A stretch of 64,000 bases of DNA from CBDATA01 sp965202845. GTDB lineage: Bacteria > Acidobacteriota > Vicinamibacteria > Marinacidobacterales > Marinacidobacteraceae. Where the stretch lies: NCBI GenBank assembly GCA_965202845.1, contig OZ241856.1, positions 1,302,001-1,366,000 on the forward strand, in the 5' to 3' direction. Shown one piece after another: positions 18,101-25,938 of the stretch (position 1 is the stretch's first letter; each line of letters opens with the position of its first letter). The notes under the pieces are model-generated. The model made no database searches, was not told the origin of the DNA, and was given only the letters and a program-made list of their open reading frames with translations. The position numbers and the translations under genes were made by a program.

Positions 18101-18618
18101 GGGTCGCGGTTGCGGCGGAGCAGGCGGGCGACGCCCGGACCGGGCTGTTCGATCTGCCTCCGCGCGAAGCCCGCGAAGATCCGCTCGAAAAGCGCCTTCT
18201 GGTCGCCCATCGAAAGAACCTCGAAGCCGGGGTCCACGCCCGCCTCGATGGGGCGCTCCCGCAGGATTTCGCCGCAGAACGCGTGGATGGTGCCGATCGA
18301 GGCCTCCTCGAGCTGCGCCAGGGCGGTCTCCAGCCGCTCCCGAACGGCGGCGTCGGATTCCTCGTCGAGGCGGGTCTCGATCCCCTGGCGAATCCGAAGC
18401 CGCAGCTCTCCCGCCGCCTTCTGGGTGAAGGTGATGGCCGCGATGCCGCTCATCCGCGCCGTCCCGGCGGCGACCATGGCCACCACCCGCCCGGTCACCG
18501 CGGTGGTCTTGCCGGTGCCGGCCGCCGCTTCCACGATCAGGGTGGAGTCGTGGTCGGAACGGATCCGCTCCCGATCGGCGGCGTCGTCCAGCGGCGGCTG
18601 CCCTCCGGGAATGCTCAT
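15184..18618 (-). CDS. addA: double-strand-break repair helicase-nuclease AddA
   Basis: 1144 residues. UvrD/Rep superfamily 1A helicase: Walker A 'AAAGTGKT' (31-38), motif II 'VDEYQDTDPLQ', motif IV-V region with 'TTHAVKGLEFP' and motif VI 'YVAVTRARDLL'. A C-terminal PD-(D/E)XK nuclease carries 'VVDFKTGDPEA'. With AddB it resects DNA ends for RecA loading, the functional equivalent of RecBCD. The start ATG overlaps the addB stop (ATGA at 18618-18615). The same frame stays open upstream to 21042, but that part is antisense-like low-complexity sequence under addB. Confidence 0.92.
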   Translation of the reverse strand: MSIPGGQPPLDDAADRERIRSDHDSTLIVEAAAGTGKTTAVTGRVVAMVAAGTARMSGIAAITFTQKAAGELRLRIRQGIETRLDEESDAAVRERLETALAQLEEASIGTIHAFCGEILRERPIEAGVDPGFEVLSMGDQKALFERIFAGFARRQIEQPGPGVARLLRRNRDPRQSPIDILREAAWRLLDYRQLDAAWERRPWDAERAMRRLVGLEAPGDPKPGAASPPEAPTLVEIERLYRAFPPESPGSKPNWLRKSMETAAELLREIRVREEAGIADPEWREQALAALRVQTWSGWGPANRPFAMEWRDQFRERLGKFQQASNAALAALLREDLREFVRGWEEAKRKAGKLDFDDLLIRTRDLLASNAGVRSELRSRFRQILVDEYQDTDPLQTEIALLLTAEDPPDGDWRKAVPVPGRLCLVGDPKQSIYRFRRADVRHYLQVKDRLLAAGAVEVRLSTNFRSVPEICAFVNEVMAPIFRNPARTASARQVQYLPLLPHREALSGPGALAAVRVPPERYRSRISRFEPEAVAHFVQELLDSGFPVSDPESGEQRPARPEDICLLFRRFRHYGKLVPQPWADALRDREIPHSLAAVESYMGSPEIAFLRAALTAVEFPGDEVAVYATLRGPLFGIADQYLFLFRERRGRGSLSPSRAAQAEGAKEKDAPPIERDIRDALAALDRLHRKRNHRPISMTIQELLGANRAETGFAFWKSPDQVLANLRRLVESARAFEAGGGISFRAFVEKLAADAENPDPGSSHAIDDEVGGVRMMTTHAVKGLEFPVVILCDGAQGRTPWVNRVVRPERNLHACDLGGGLVPWDLIEEREVESAEALAEMDRLLYVAVTRARDLLVAPASGRSYPEDSHLAPVARVLAALPPWRVPARDDRLPKGDLGLWNLLLQDAGSAAAQEGRDREAEFLRERERTLASGKTPSRRVVRAAKYGEGAIPVESVAIHSVAREPDRPRGEDFGILVHRILETIALDAPDASRAAQDAAAELGLPEELAAPAGRAAAAALRHPVMEAARKAAICYREAPLLHVEEDAPSLPPSRPSEPGTASALPEADEELEEAGAGPAVVDGVADLVFQETPGGAWTVVDFKTGDPEAQVKGDAYRVQVALYARAVERATGEPANPALLFV

Positions 18619-21600
18619 GGCAGGCTCCGAATGACGCCGAGCTCCGCGAGCTGCCCGTCCTCTTCGGGCGGCCGCTTGGTTCGCCCGTGCCCCGCCGGAC
18701 GCGGACCGCAGACCGGCTGGTAGTCGCAGTAGTCGCACATCGAAAAGAAGCCGTCGGCGCGCGGCGCCGCCGGAAAGTGGCCGGCGCCGATGGCGCGATC
18801 CAGCGCCTTCAGGAACCGGTCGAACGTCTCCCGGGATTCCGGCGCCGCGGTGTCCACCACCGTTTCCGAATAGACGCCGCGGATGGTCGGGTAATAGAGC
18901 CGGGCGGACGCGACCTCCCCGCCGGTGAGCGCCTCGTAAGCGCGCGCGTAGACCATCGGCTGGAGCGTCTTCCCGCCGAAGAGGACCCCGTCCGCATCCG
19001 ACGGGGCGGGCGCCCTGCCGGTCTTGTAGTCGGTGACCTGGATCCGCCCGTCGGCAAGTTCCTCCACCGCGTCGATGGAGCCGTGGGCGCGGAGCCCGCC
19101 GGAGAGAACCGGCGGTTCGGGCGCGCTTTGCGGGTCGGCGAACTTGCCCGCCGGCATGCCGAACGCCAATTCGTTGGCGAGGAGCGCCCGCCCGCTCCCG
19201 GCGTGGCGTTCGAGGAAGCCCCGCAGATCGCCGAGCAGTCCGTCCATCTCGTCCTTCCATATCCGGCGGACCGGCGGCGCCAGCCGTTCGCGGTACGCCG
19301 CCTCCACCTTCCAGAAGATCGCTTCCAGCCGTCGGAAGGCGTCGCCCAGGCGCTCCCTGGGGAGCGGCTTCCGCAGCGCCTTGCCCATGTGGAAGAACAC
19401 CTCGTGGAGCAGGCTCCCCCGGGTGAGCGGGTCCAACGGCAGGACGGACTCCGGCGCCCGTCTCGAGGAAAGCCGCGCGATGTTCTTCAGGAAGAACTGG
19501 TAGGGGCACGCCGCGAACGCCTCGAGGCCGGTCGGCGAGAAGGATCGGTTCGCCGGCCGATGCGCTTCGAGCGCGGCGCGCGCTTCCGGCCCCGGATTCA
19601 GGAACCCGTCGGGCGACTGCCACTTGCGTCCCTGGCGCATGTACTCCTGGCGGAGGGCGCGGGCCAGCGTCGGTTCCCCGAGCAGGTAGGCCGCCGAGCC
19701 CGGAGTGGCGGCGCCGTCGCTGCGGCCGAGCTCCAGGGCGACCCGGGAGAGGTCGAACTCGCGGCGGTCGATCGCCGACGCGGAGTCCAGCGGCGCGCGG
19801 ACGCCGCGGACCACCCGGCTCGCCCGGGCGGCGGTTTCCCGGATTCCGGCGAGCGAGGGGATCCTCCCGAAACCGGCGCGGAAGGTCTCGGCGAGGTAGT
19901 AGGAGGGCACCTGGGGGCGGCTTTCCGCCGGGTCGAGCGAGGGAAACCCGAGCAACAGGCGGCGGCTCGCCGCCCCCACCGCGATCCGGAGCCGTAGCCG
20001 TTCGCCTTCGCCGAGATCGGCGCGGAGCCGGAGATCGGAGGACACGTCCCGGCGCTTCCGGTCCAGGAGCAGCGGATCTTCGCGGACGACCCTGGGAAAG
20101 GCCCGCTCGGAAAGTCCGGGCAACGCGACCACCTCGAAGGACAGCCCGCGCGCCGCCTCGATGGCGCCGATCCAGACGCGCCCCTGGCGGCTTTCGGCGG
20201 ATCGGTACACCAGTTCGGCGAGTCGGGGCGCGAGAACGCGCCGCATCTGGTCGAGGGTCGTTTCGCCGGCGCCCGGCGCCGCCTCGTCGAGACACGCGAG
20301 CACTCCCTCGGGGTTCCGGAGGGTCATCCGGGCCAGGGCGGCGAGACGCTTCGTCCACTCCCCGAACCCGGCGCGCTCCGGCAGCGCATCCAGCGCCCGC
20401 AAGATGGGAAACACCGCAGCGGAGAGTCGGCGGACCTCGTCGGCGCGCCGCCGGATGTCCTCGCTCCCCGGCCCCGCCTCCCCTTCCCCGTCCTCGCGCA
20501 ACCGCTCCTCGAGCTGCCCCCGGCGCTGTTTCCAGCGGAGCAGTCCGCCCACCACGTCGGCGTCCCGGATGAGCCGCTCCCAGCGCCGCGGCGCCGCGAA
20601 TGCGTCGTCCCCGCCGGCGGGCGTCTCGCCCAGCGAAAGATATTCGGCGAACCGGGTGGAGGGCAGCCCTTCCAGGGCGCAATCCAGCAGCAACAAGAAC
20701 GCCCGCCCCGCCGGATGCGGCCGGCGGGCGCCCCTTTCGAAGAAAGCGGGGATTCCGGCGCGGTCGAACGCTTCCCGGAACGCCGGCGCCTGGCTCGCCG
20801 GTCGGGGAAGCAGAACCGCCATCCGATCGAAACGGGCGCCTCCCCTGGCTTCTGCGAGCAGGGCGCTTGCGATCTCCACCGCCTCGGCGAACGCTCCGGG
20901 GGCCGCCAGCACCGAAAGTCCGGCGCGGGACGTCTCCGGGTCCGGTCGGCTGGTCCGGAACAGGTGGCGACGCGCCGCTTCCAGCGCATCCCCGGCGGCG
21001 GCTTCCGGTTCGGGAACGGCGGCGACCGGCGTGGCGCCGCATGCGCGGGCGGCGACTTCGGTCCAGCGATCCCCTTCCGGGACGATGAGGAGCGCCTCCG
21101 ACGCCGCCTCGACGAGGGCCTCGGCAAAACGCCGGGAGGCGCGGTTCCCCAGGGGGACATCCAGAAACACAGTCGGCGCCCCGACCGGCAGGCGGGGCGT
21201 CTCCCGCACCGCATCGACCGCCGCCTCCAGCACCCGGGCGCGGTCCGCCAGGCCGGCGTCCTCCAGAGTCTTCGAAAAGGAGCGGTACAGGGCGCCGAGC
21301 ATCGGATCGGCCGTCTCAATCCGGTCGGCGTCCAACCCCGCAAGGCGCAACTCCCGGAACGTCGCAGCCAGCCGGATCGGGAGTCCGGGGCTTTCGGCGA
21401 CCCGCGCCAGCGCTCCCAGGCGTCCCTTTTCGTCGAAGCGGCGCACCAGACGCACCAGAATCGCCTGTTCCGCGGCCGGCTCGAGCGGGCGGAGTCCGGC
21501 GGCGGCGAGCTTCGGCGCCGCGAGAGCGGAAGCGAGCCCGCCAAAGGCGTGGCGGAAGGCCCCCAACGAAGCCGCTCCTGGCCCGCGCGCCTCGAGGGCC

Positions 21601-21740
21601 TCCATCGCCAGCCGATCCGCCGCGGCGCGGGTGGCGCCGATGGCCAGGAAGGGTTCGCTCGTCGGCCGGGCCAGAAGGAAATCGCGCGCGGCGGCGATGC
21701 GCCGGGCGGCATCCGGCGCCTCGAAATAACGAACGCTCAC
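18615..21740 (-). CDS. addB: double-strand-break repair protein AddB
   Basis: 1041 residues. The N-terminal helicase-like part lacks a clear Walker A, as in many AddB proteins. The C-terminal nuclease has 'TDYKTGRAP' and is bracketed by the iron-sulfur cysteines: 'ACPYQFF' upstream and 'CDYCDYQPVC' near the end. It partners AddA. The start is GTG 21740, with a -10 hexamer only six bases upstream, so the message would begin at the start codon. Confidence 0.9.
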   Translation of the reverse strand: MSVRYFEAPDAARRIAAARDFLLARPTSEPFLAIGATRAAADRLAMEALEARGPGAASLGAFRHAFGGLASALAAPKLAAAGLRPLEPAAEQAILVRLVRRFDEKGRLGALARVAESPGLPIRLAATFRELRLAGLDADRIETADPMLGALYRSFSKTLEDAGLADRARVLEAAVDAVRETPRLPVGAPTVFLDVPLGNRASRRFAEALVEAASEALLIVPEGDRWTEVAARACGATPVAAVPEPEAAAGDALEAARRHLFRTSRPDPETSRAGLSVLAAPGAFAEAVEIASALLAEARGGARFDRMAVLLPRPASQAPAFREAFDRAGIPAFFERGARRPHPAGRAFLLLLDCALEGLPSTRFAEYLSLGETPAGGDDAFAAPRRWERLIRDADVVGGLLRWKQRRGQLEERLREDGEGEAGPGSEDIRRRADEVRRLSAAVFPILRALDALPERAGFGEWTKRLAALARMTLRNPEGVLACLDEAAPGAGETTLDQMRRVLAPRLAELVYRSAESRQGRVWIGAIEAARGLSFEVVALPGLSERAFPRVVREDPLLLDRKRRDVSSDLRLRADLGEGERLRLRIAVGAASRRLLLGFPSLDPAESRPQVPSYYLAETFRAGFGRIPSLAGIRETAARASRVVRGVRAPLDSASAIDRREFDLSRVALELGRSDGAATPGSAAYLLGEPTLARALRQEYMRQGRKWQSPDGFLNPGPEARAALEAHRPANRSFSPTGLEAFAACPYQFFLKNIARLSSRRAPESVLPLDPLTRGSLLHEVFFHMGKALRKPLPRERLGDAFRRLEAIFWKVEAAYRERLAPPVRRIWKDEMDGLLGDLRGFLERHAGSGRALLANELAFGMPAGKFADPQSAPEPPVLSGGLRAHGSIDAVEELADGRIQVTDYKTGRAPAPSDADGVLFGGKTLQPMVYARAYEALTGGEVASARLYYPTIRGVYSETVVDTAAPESRETFDRFLKALDRAIGAGHFPAAPRADGFFSMCDYCDYQPVCGPRPAGHGRTKRPPEEDGQLAELGVIRSLP

Positions 21741-21746
21741 GATTCC

Positions 21747-21752
21747 ACTATA
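21747..21752 (-). promoter_or_regulatory. -10 element of addB, leaderless start
   Basis: Minus strand TATAGT followed by six bases and the GTG start. Transcription starting about seven bases after the hexamer would begin on the start codon itself. No Shine-Dalgarno or clear -35 is present. Confidence 0.5.
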
Positions 21753-21819
21753 GGCCCCCTCGGAGGGCTTCGGGCGTCAGAAAACGTCCAGATGTCCACT
21801 ACACTTCGCGCCTCCTCGC

Positions 21820-23931
21820 ATGCCCGCTCCCAAGGCCCCCCGTCGTCCGGGCGCCCGCGCCGAACACGGGATCCCCCGCACCGATCCGTGGGCCTGGATC
21901 CGGGAGCGGGACGACCCCGAAGTCCTCGAGCTGCTCCGGGCGGAAAACGCCTGGACCGAGCATTGCCTCGCCCCGTTCCGGGGAATCCGGGACCGGGTTC
22001 TCGGCGAGATGCGCGGCCGCGTCGCGCCGAACCAGTCCACCGCCCCGGTCCGCGACGGACCGTTCGTCTATTCCTGGCGCTACCGGCGGGGTCAGGAGTA
22101 TCCGGTGTTCCGGAGGCGGCCGCTCTCCACCGCCGAAGCTCCGCGTCCCCGGGAAGTCACGCTTCTGGATGGAAACCGGCTCGCCGAGCAGGCGCACGGG
22201 AGCGCGGCGACCGAGGGCTACTTCCACATCGGGGCGCTGGAGATGACCCCGGCGCACGACCGGTTCGCCTTCGCGGTGGACACGGTGGGACGCCGCATCT
22301 ACGAGATCCGGTTCCGGGAGGCCGTCACCGGCGAGGAGCTTCCCGACCGCATTCCGGGCGCCGCCCCCGACTTCGCCTGGGCCGCCGACGGAAAGACCCT
22401 GCTGTACACCGAGATCCACCCGGAGACCCTCCGCTGGCGCCGCATCCGCCGCCACCGCCTGGGCGCCCCGGTGGAGCAGGACGAGACGGTGTACGAGGAA
22501 ACCGACGAGGCGTTCCAGGTCTCGGTCTTCGAGAGCCGCTCCCGCGCATTCCTCCTCATCCACAGCGCGCAGACCGAGCGGGCGGAAACCCGGGCGGTTC
22601 CCGCCCTGGCGCCCGATGCGCCGCCGCGCCTGATCCTCCCGCGGGAGGACGGCCACGAGTTCGAGCTGGACCATTTCCGGGGGCGCTTCCTCATCCGCAC
22701 CAACCGGAACGCCCCCGACTTCCGGCTGGTGGCGGCGAGCGAGGACAACCCCGGCGACGGGTGGCGGGACATCGTCCCGGCGCAGACCGGCGCGCACCTG
22801 GAACACTTCCAGCTGTTCGACACCCACCTCGCGCTCTTCGAACGCGCTGGTGGGCGTCAGGAGCTGCGGCTGGTGGAATGGGAGTCGGGGGCGTCCCGCC
22901 GCGTTCCGCTCCCCGGCGCGATCCGCGCGCTCGACGAGGACTCCAACCCGATGCCCGAAAGCCGGAGCGTCCGGGTGGTGGTGAGCAACCCGAAGACCCC
23001 GCCCACCACCTTCGCGGTGGATCTCGCCAGCGGGCGCCGCCGACGCCTGAAGCGGGAGCGGGTTCCGAACTTTGACTCCCGCCAGTACCGACTGGGTCGG
23101 CTGACCGCGCGGGCGAAGGACGGGACGCGGATTCCGATCTCGCTGGCGCACCGCCGCGACCATCCGCCCGGACCGGACCGCCCGCTGCTGCTCTACGGAT
23201 ACGGCGCCTACGGCATCTCGATGGACCCGGCGTTCTCGCTCACCCGCCCTTCGCTGCTGGATCGCGGGTTCGTGGTCGCCACCGCCCACGTCCGCGGCGG
23301 CCAGGAGATGGGACGCCAGTGGTACGAAGAGGGGCGCCTCCGACACAAACCGAACTCGTTCCACGACTTCATCGCCTGCGCCGAGCGCCTCCGGGACGCC
23401 GGGAAGTGCGATCCGGGGCGGATGTACGCGATGGGCGGGAGCGCCGGCGGCCTGCTGGTGGGGGCGGCGCTGAACGAGGCGCCGGAGCTGTTCCACGGCG
23501 TCGTGGCGATGGTTCCGTTCGTGGACGTTCTGAACACCATGCTCGATCCCGAACTGCCGCTCACCACCGGCGAATACGACGAGTGGGGGAATCCCGCCGA
23601 TCCCGAATTCTTCCGGCTCATGCTGGCTTGGGCGCCCTACGAGAATGTTCCCCGGAGGGCGCTGCCCCACGTGCTGGCGACCAGCGGGCTTCACGATTCC
23701 CAGGTCCAGTTCCACGAGCCGACCAAGTGGGTCCAGCGGCTGCGCGAACAAAACCGGGCGCCGGACCGACTGATCCTGCTGCGCACCAGCATGGACGCCG
23801 GACACGGCGGGCGTTCGGGGCGCTACCGCGGGCTGGAGGAGATCGCCGCCATCCACTCGTTTCTGATCGGACTGGCCGGCGTCGACGGCGTCACACCGTC
23901 TCCAGCTTCCAGCGTCCGCGCCGGAACATGA
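21820..23931 (+). CDS. oligopeptidase B (protease II, S9A)
   Basis: 703 residues. The N-terminal beta-propeller (about 75-430) precedes an alpha/beta-hydrolase domain. The catalytic triad is Ser541 in 'GGSAGG', Asp626 in 'LHDSQV' and His662 in 'AGHGG', spaced like E. coli protease II (532/617/652). 'TTGEYDEWGNP' is another family block. It cleaves peptides after basic residues. No signal peptide, so cytoplasmic. Its 3' end overlaps the convergent MATE gene by 41 bp. Confidence 0.92.
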   Translation: MPAPKAPRRPGARAEHGIPRTDPWAWIRERDDPEVLELLRAENAWTEHCLAPFRGIRDRVLGEMRGRVAPNQSTAPVRDGPFVYSWRYRRGQEYPVFRRRPLSTAEAPRPREVTLLDGNRLAEQAHGSAATEGYFHIGALEMTPAHDRFAFAVDTVGRRIYEIRFREAVTGEELPDRIPGAAPDFAWAADGKTLLYTEIHPETLRWRRIRRHRLGAPVEQDETVYEETDEAFQVSVFESRSRAFLLIHSAQTERAETRAVPALAPDAPPRLILPREDGHEFELDHFRGRFLIRTNRNAPDFRLVAASEDNPGDGWRDIVPAQTGAHLEHFQLFDTHLALFERAGGRQELRLVEWESGASRRVPLPGAIRALDEDSNPMPESRSVRVVVSNPKTPPTTFAVDLASGRRRRLKRERVPNFDSRQYRLGRLTARAKDGTRIPISLAHRRDHPPGPDRPLLLYGYGAYGISMDPAFSLTRPSLLDRGFVVATAHVRGGQEMGRQWYEEGRLRHKPNSFHDFIACAERLRDAGKCDPGRMYAMGGSAGGLLVGAALNEAPELFHGVVAMVPFVDVLNTMLDPELPLTTGEYDEWGNPADPEFFRLMLAWAPYENVPRRALPHVLATSGLHDSQVQFHEPTKWVQRLREQNRAPDRLILLRTSMDAGHGGRSGRYRGLEEIAAIHSFLIGLAGVDGVTPSPASSVRAGT

Positions 23932-25288
23932 GGGTGCTCACGATCGCCGAGAGCGAGTAGGCGAGCGCCACCGCCCAGAACACCCCCTCGACACCAAGCG
24001 GGGTGCGGGAGAGCTGCCAGGCGACCGGAATCTCGAACAGCCAGAAGCAGACGATGTCGATCCAGGTCGGGGTTCGGGTGTCCCCCGCTCCGTTGAACGC
24101 CTGCCGCGTCACCATGCCCCAGGCGTAGAGCACGTAGCCGTAGCTGACGACCCGGAGCGCCGTGGAGGCGACCCCGAGCACTTCCGGGTCGTCGGTGAAG
24201 ATTCCGGCGATCTGCGGGGCGAACGCAACGAAGGCGGCGGTGACCAGCCCCATGAAGGCCACGTTCCAGAATCCGGTGATCCACACCCCGCGCTCGGCGC
24301 GGTCCGGTCGCCCGGCGCCGAGGTTCTGGCCCACGATGGTGGAGGCGGCGTTCGAGAGTCCCCAGCACGGGAGAAGGACGAAGAGCGCCACCCGGATGGC
24401 GATGACCCACCCCGCCACCGCCACCGTCCCGAAGCTGGCGATGATCCGGATGAGCAGGATCCAGGGGAGCATGTCGGCGAGCATCTGGGCGATTCCGCCC
24501 ACCGAGACCCGACAGAGATTCCTGAGCGTCGCCCCGTGGAACCGGATGTCCTCGCGGCGGATGCGAAGCCGCTTGCCCCGGGCGAGCGCCCGGAACTGGT
24601 AGAGCACTCCGACGCCGCGGCCGATGGTGGTGGCGATCGCCGCCCCCGGAAGCCCGAACTCGGGAAACGGGCCGAGTCCGAAGATGAGGCAGGGATCCAG
24701 CACGATGTTGATCCCGTTCGCGAGCCAGAGCGCCCGCATCGCCGCCTGGGCGTCCCCCGCTCCCCGGAGGATGGCGTTGTTCAGGAACAGCAGGAGGATC
24801 GTCGCCATCCCCGCGTACAGGATCCGGGCGTGCGGAGTCCCGACCGCGACCGTCTCGGCGTCGGCGCCCATGAACTCGAGAATCCGTGCGGCGTACAGGA
24901 ATCCCAGCGCGCCGAGAACCAGCGAGCCCGCGAGCCCGAGACCGATGGCCTGGACGCCAGCGCGCGCCGCGCCCCGCCGGTCCCCCTCCCCGTAGCGCCG
25001 GGAGACCACCGCGGTCACCGCGAAGGAGAACCCGATGGCGATCGCGTACACCAGGTCCAGCGCGGTTTCGGTGATCCCGGAGCCGGCGAGCGCCGCCGGT
25101 CCCAGCCGGGCCACGAAGAACGCATCTACCACCGCGAAGATGGACTCCCCCACCATCTCGAGCGCCATCGGGACCGCAAGGACAAAAACCGCGGGCGCCA
25201 GGGGCCCCTTCGTCAGATCGCGGTCGGAGCCGCGGATAGCCTCCCGGAGCAGGCCGAGCAGCCCCCTCAGCCGGGAGGTTTCGGGCAC
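23891..25288 (-). CDS. MATE family efflux transporter
   Basis: 465 residues with about twelve membrane helices in two similar halves; 'VPMALEMVGESIFAVVDAFF' near the start of each type is characteristic of the NorM/DinF superfamily. It would export drugs or metabolites in exchange for Na+ or H+. GTG 25288 follows a TAGGGT -10-like hexamer by nine bases. Convergent with the oligopeptidase gene. Confidence 0.9.
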   Translation of the reverse strand: MPETSRLRGLLGLLREAIRGSDRDLTKGPLAPAVFVLAVPMALEMVGESIFAVVDAFFVARLGPAALAGSGITETALDLVYAIAIGFSFAVTAVVSRRYGEGDRRGAARAGVQAIGLGLAGSLVLGALGFLYAARILEFMGADAETVAVGTPHARILYAGMATILLLFLNNAILRGAGDAQAAMRALWLANGINIVLDPCLIFGLGPFPEFGLPGAAIATTIGRGVGVLYQFRALARGKRLRIRREDIRFHGATLRNLCRVSVGGIAQMLADMLPWILLIRIIASFGTVAVAGWVIAIRVALFVLLPCWGLSNAASTIVGQNLGAGRPDRAERGVWITGFWNVAFMGLVTAAFVAFAPQIAGIFTDDPEVLGVASTALRVVSYGYVLYAWGMVTRQAFNGAGDTRTPTWIDIVCFWLFEIPVAWQLSRTPLGVEGVFWAVALAYSLSAIVSTLMFRRGRWKLETV

Positions 25289-25461
25289 GAAGCCGGGACC
25301 CTATCGCCCCGTTCGCCGGCTCCGGCGGGCGGCGCTCGGACGCGCGTGGTATGCTTCCCGAAGAAGCGGACCTTCCGTGACGCGAAAGCGTTCCTGTCCG
25401 TAGCGGGTGCGATTCCCGCCTACCAGGTTGCTGTTCCCTTTTCCTTCCTGGAGGACAGGCC

Positions 25462-25905
25462 ATGGGAACTCAAAATGAGGCCGCAAGTCGGGTGGGCGAC
25501 GCCATCCGGTACTGGGCCGTCCCTGCCGGCGCCCTGGTCGGCATCCTGCTCGCAATGGGCACGTTCTTGCACATGTCCATCGAGTATGTCGTCTCGCGTA
25601 CCGTCGAGGATTCGTTTCGCGCGGTGCACGGCCGCATTGACGAAGTGCACGAACGCATCGACGAAGTCGAACGGAATGTTCATGAGCGCATCGACGCGCT
25701 GGAACGGCGCATCGACAAGGTCGAACAACGCCTCGAAGTGGTCGAGCGCCGGCTCGAAATCGTCGAACACCGGATCGACGACCTGGAACGCCGGTTCGAG
25801 ACCCGCATGGACGAAATGGCGGAGACCCTCGCCCGCATCGAGGGCATCGTCATCGGCATGCGGGATGCGCGGGAAGCCGACGAGGCAACGCAAGCGCCGC
25901 CCTGA
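25462..25905 (+). CDS. membrane-anchored coiled-coil protein, unknown
   Basis: 147 residues from ATG 25462 with GGAGGACAG upstream. One membrane helix (about 20-38) is followed by a heptad region (about 50-135) with repeated 'ERIDEVE'/'RRLEVVE' seven-residue units that are also visible as near-repeats in DNA. It should form a parallel coiled coil outside or inside the membrane. No enzymatic domain and no recognised family. The 170-bp leader contains a stem-loop at 25400-25423 that resembles a tRNA T-arm but no tRNA. Confidence 0.65.
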   Translation: MGTQNEAASRVGDAIRYWAVPAGALVGILLAMGTFLHMSIEYVVSRTVEDSFRAVHGRIDEVHERIDEVERNVHERIDALERRIDKVEQRLEVVERRLEIVEHRIDDLERRFETRMDEMAETLARIEGIVIGMRDAREADEATQAPP

Positions 25906-25938
25906 CGCGACGGGCCGGGTTCCGGTCGCGGATCCGGG

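Noticed and set aside
15184..21042. 1952-codon open frame suggesting an AddB-AddA fusion
   Set aside because: The upstream half is Arg/Gly/Ala-rich shadow sequence of addB in another frame. True addB is in the neighbouring frame with a separate ATGA junction.
25400..25423. Stem-loop resembling a tRNA T-arm and acceptor end
   Set aside because: No D-arm, anticodon arm or 7-base acceptor pairing can be found; kept only as a leader hairpin.
25620..25800. Regular repeats that could suggest a CRISPR array
   Set aside because: The repeat unit is 21 bases, in frame, and codes a coiled coil; no unique spacers and no cas genes.
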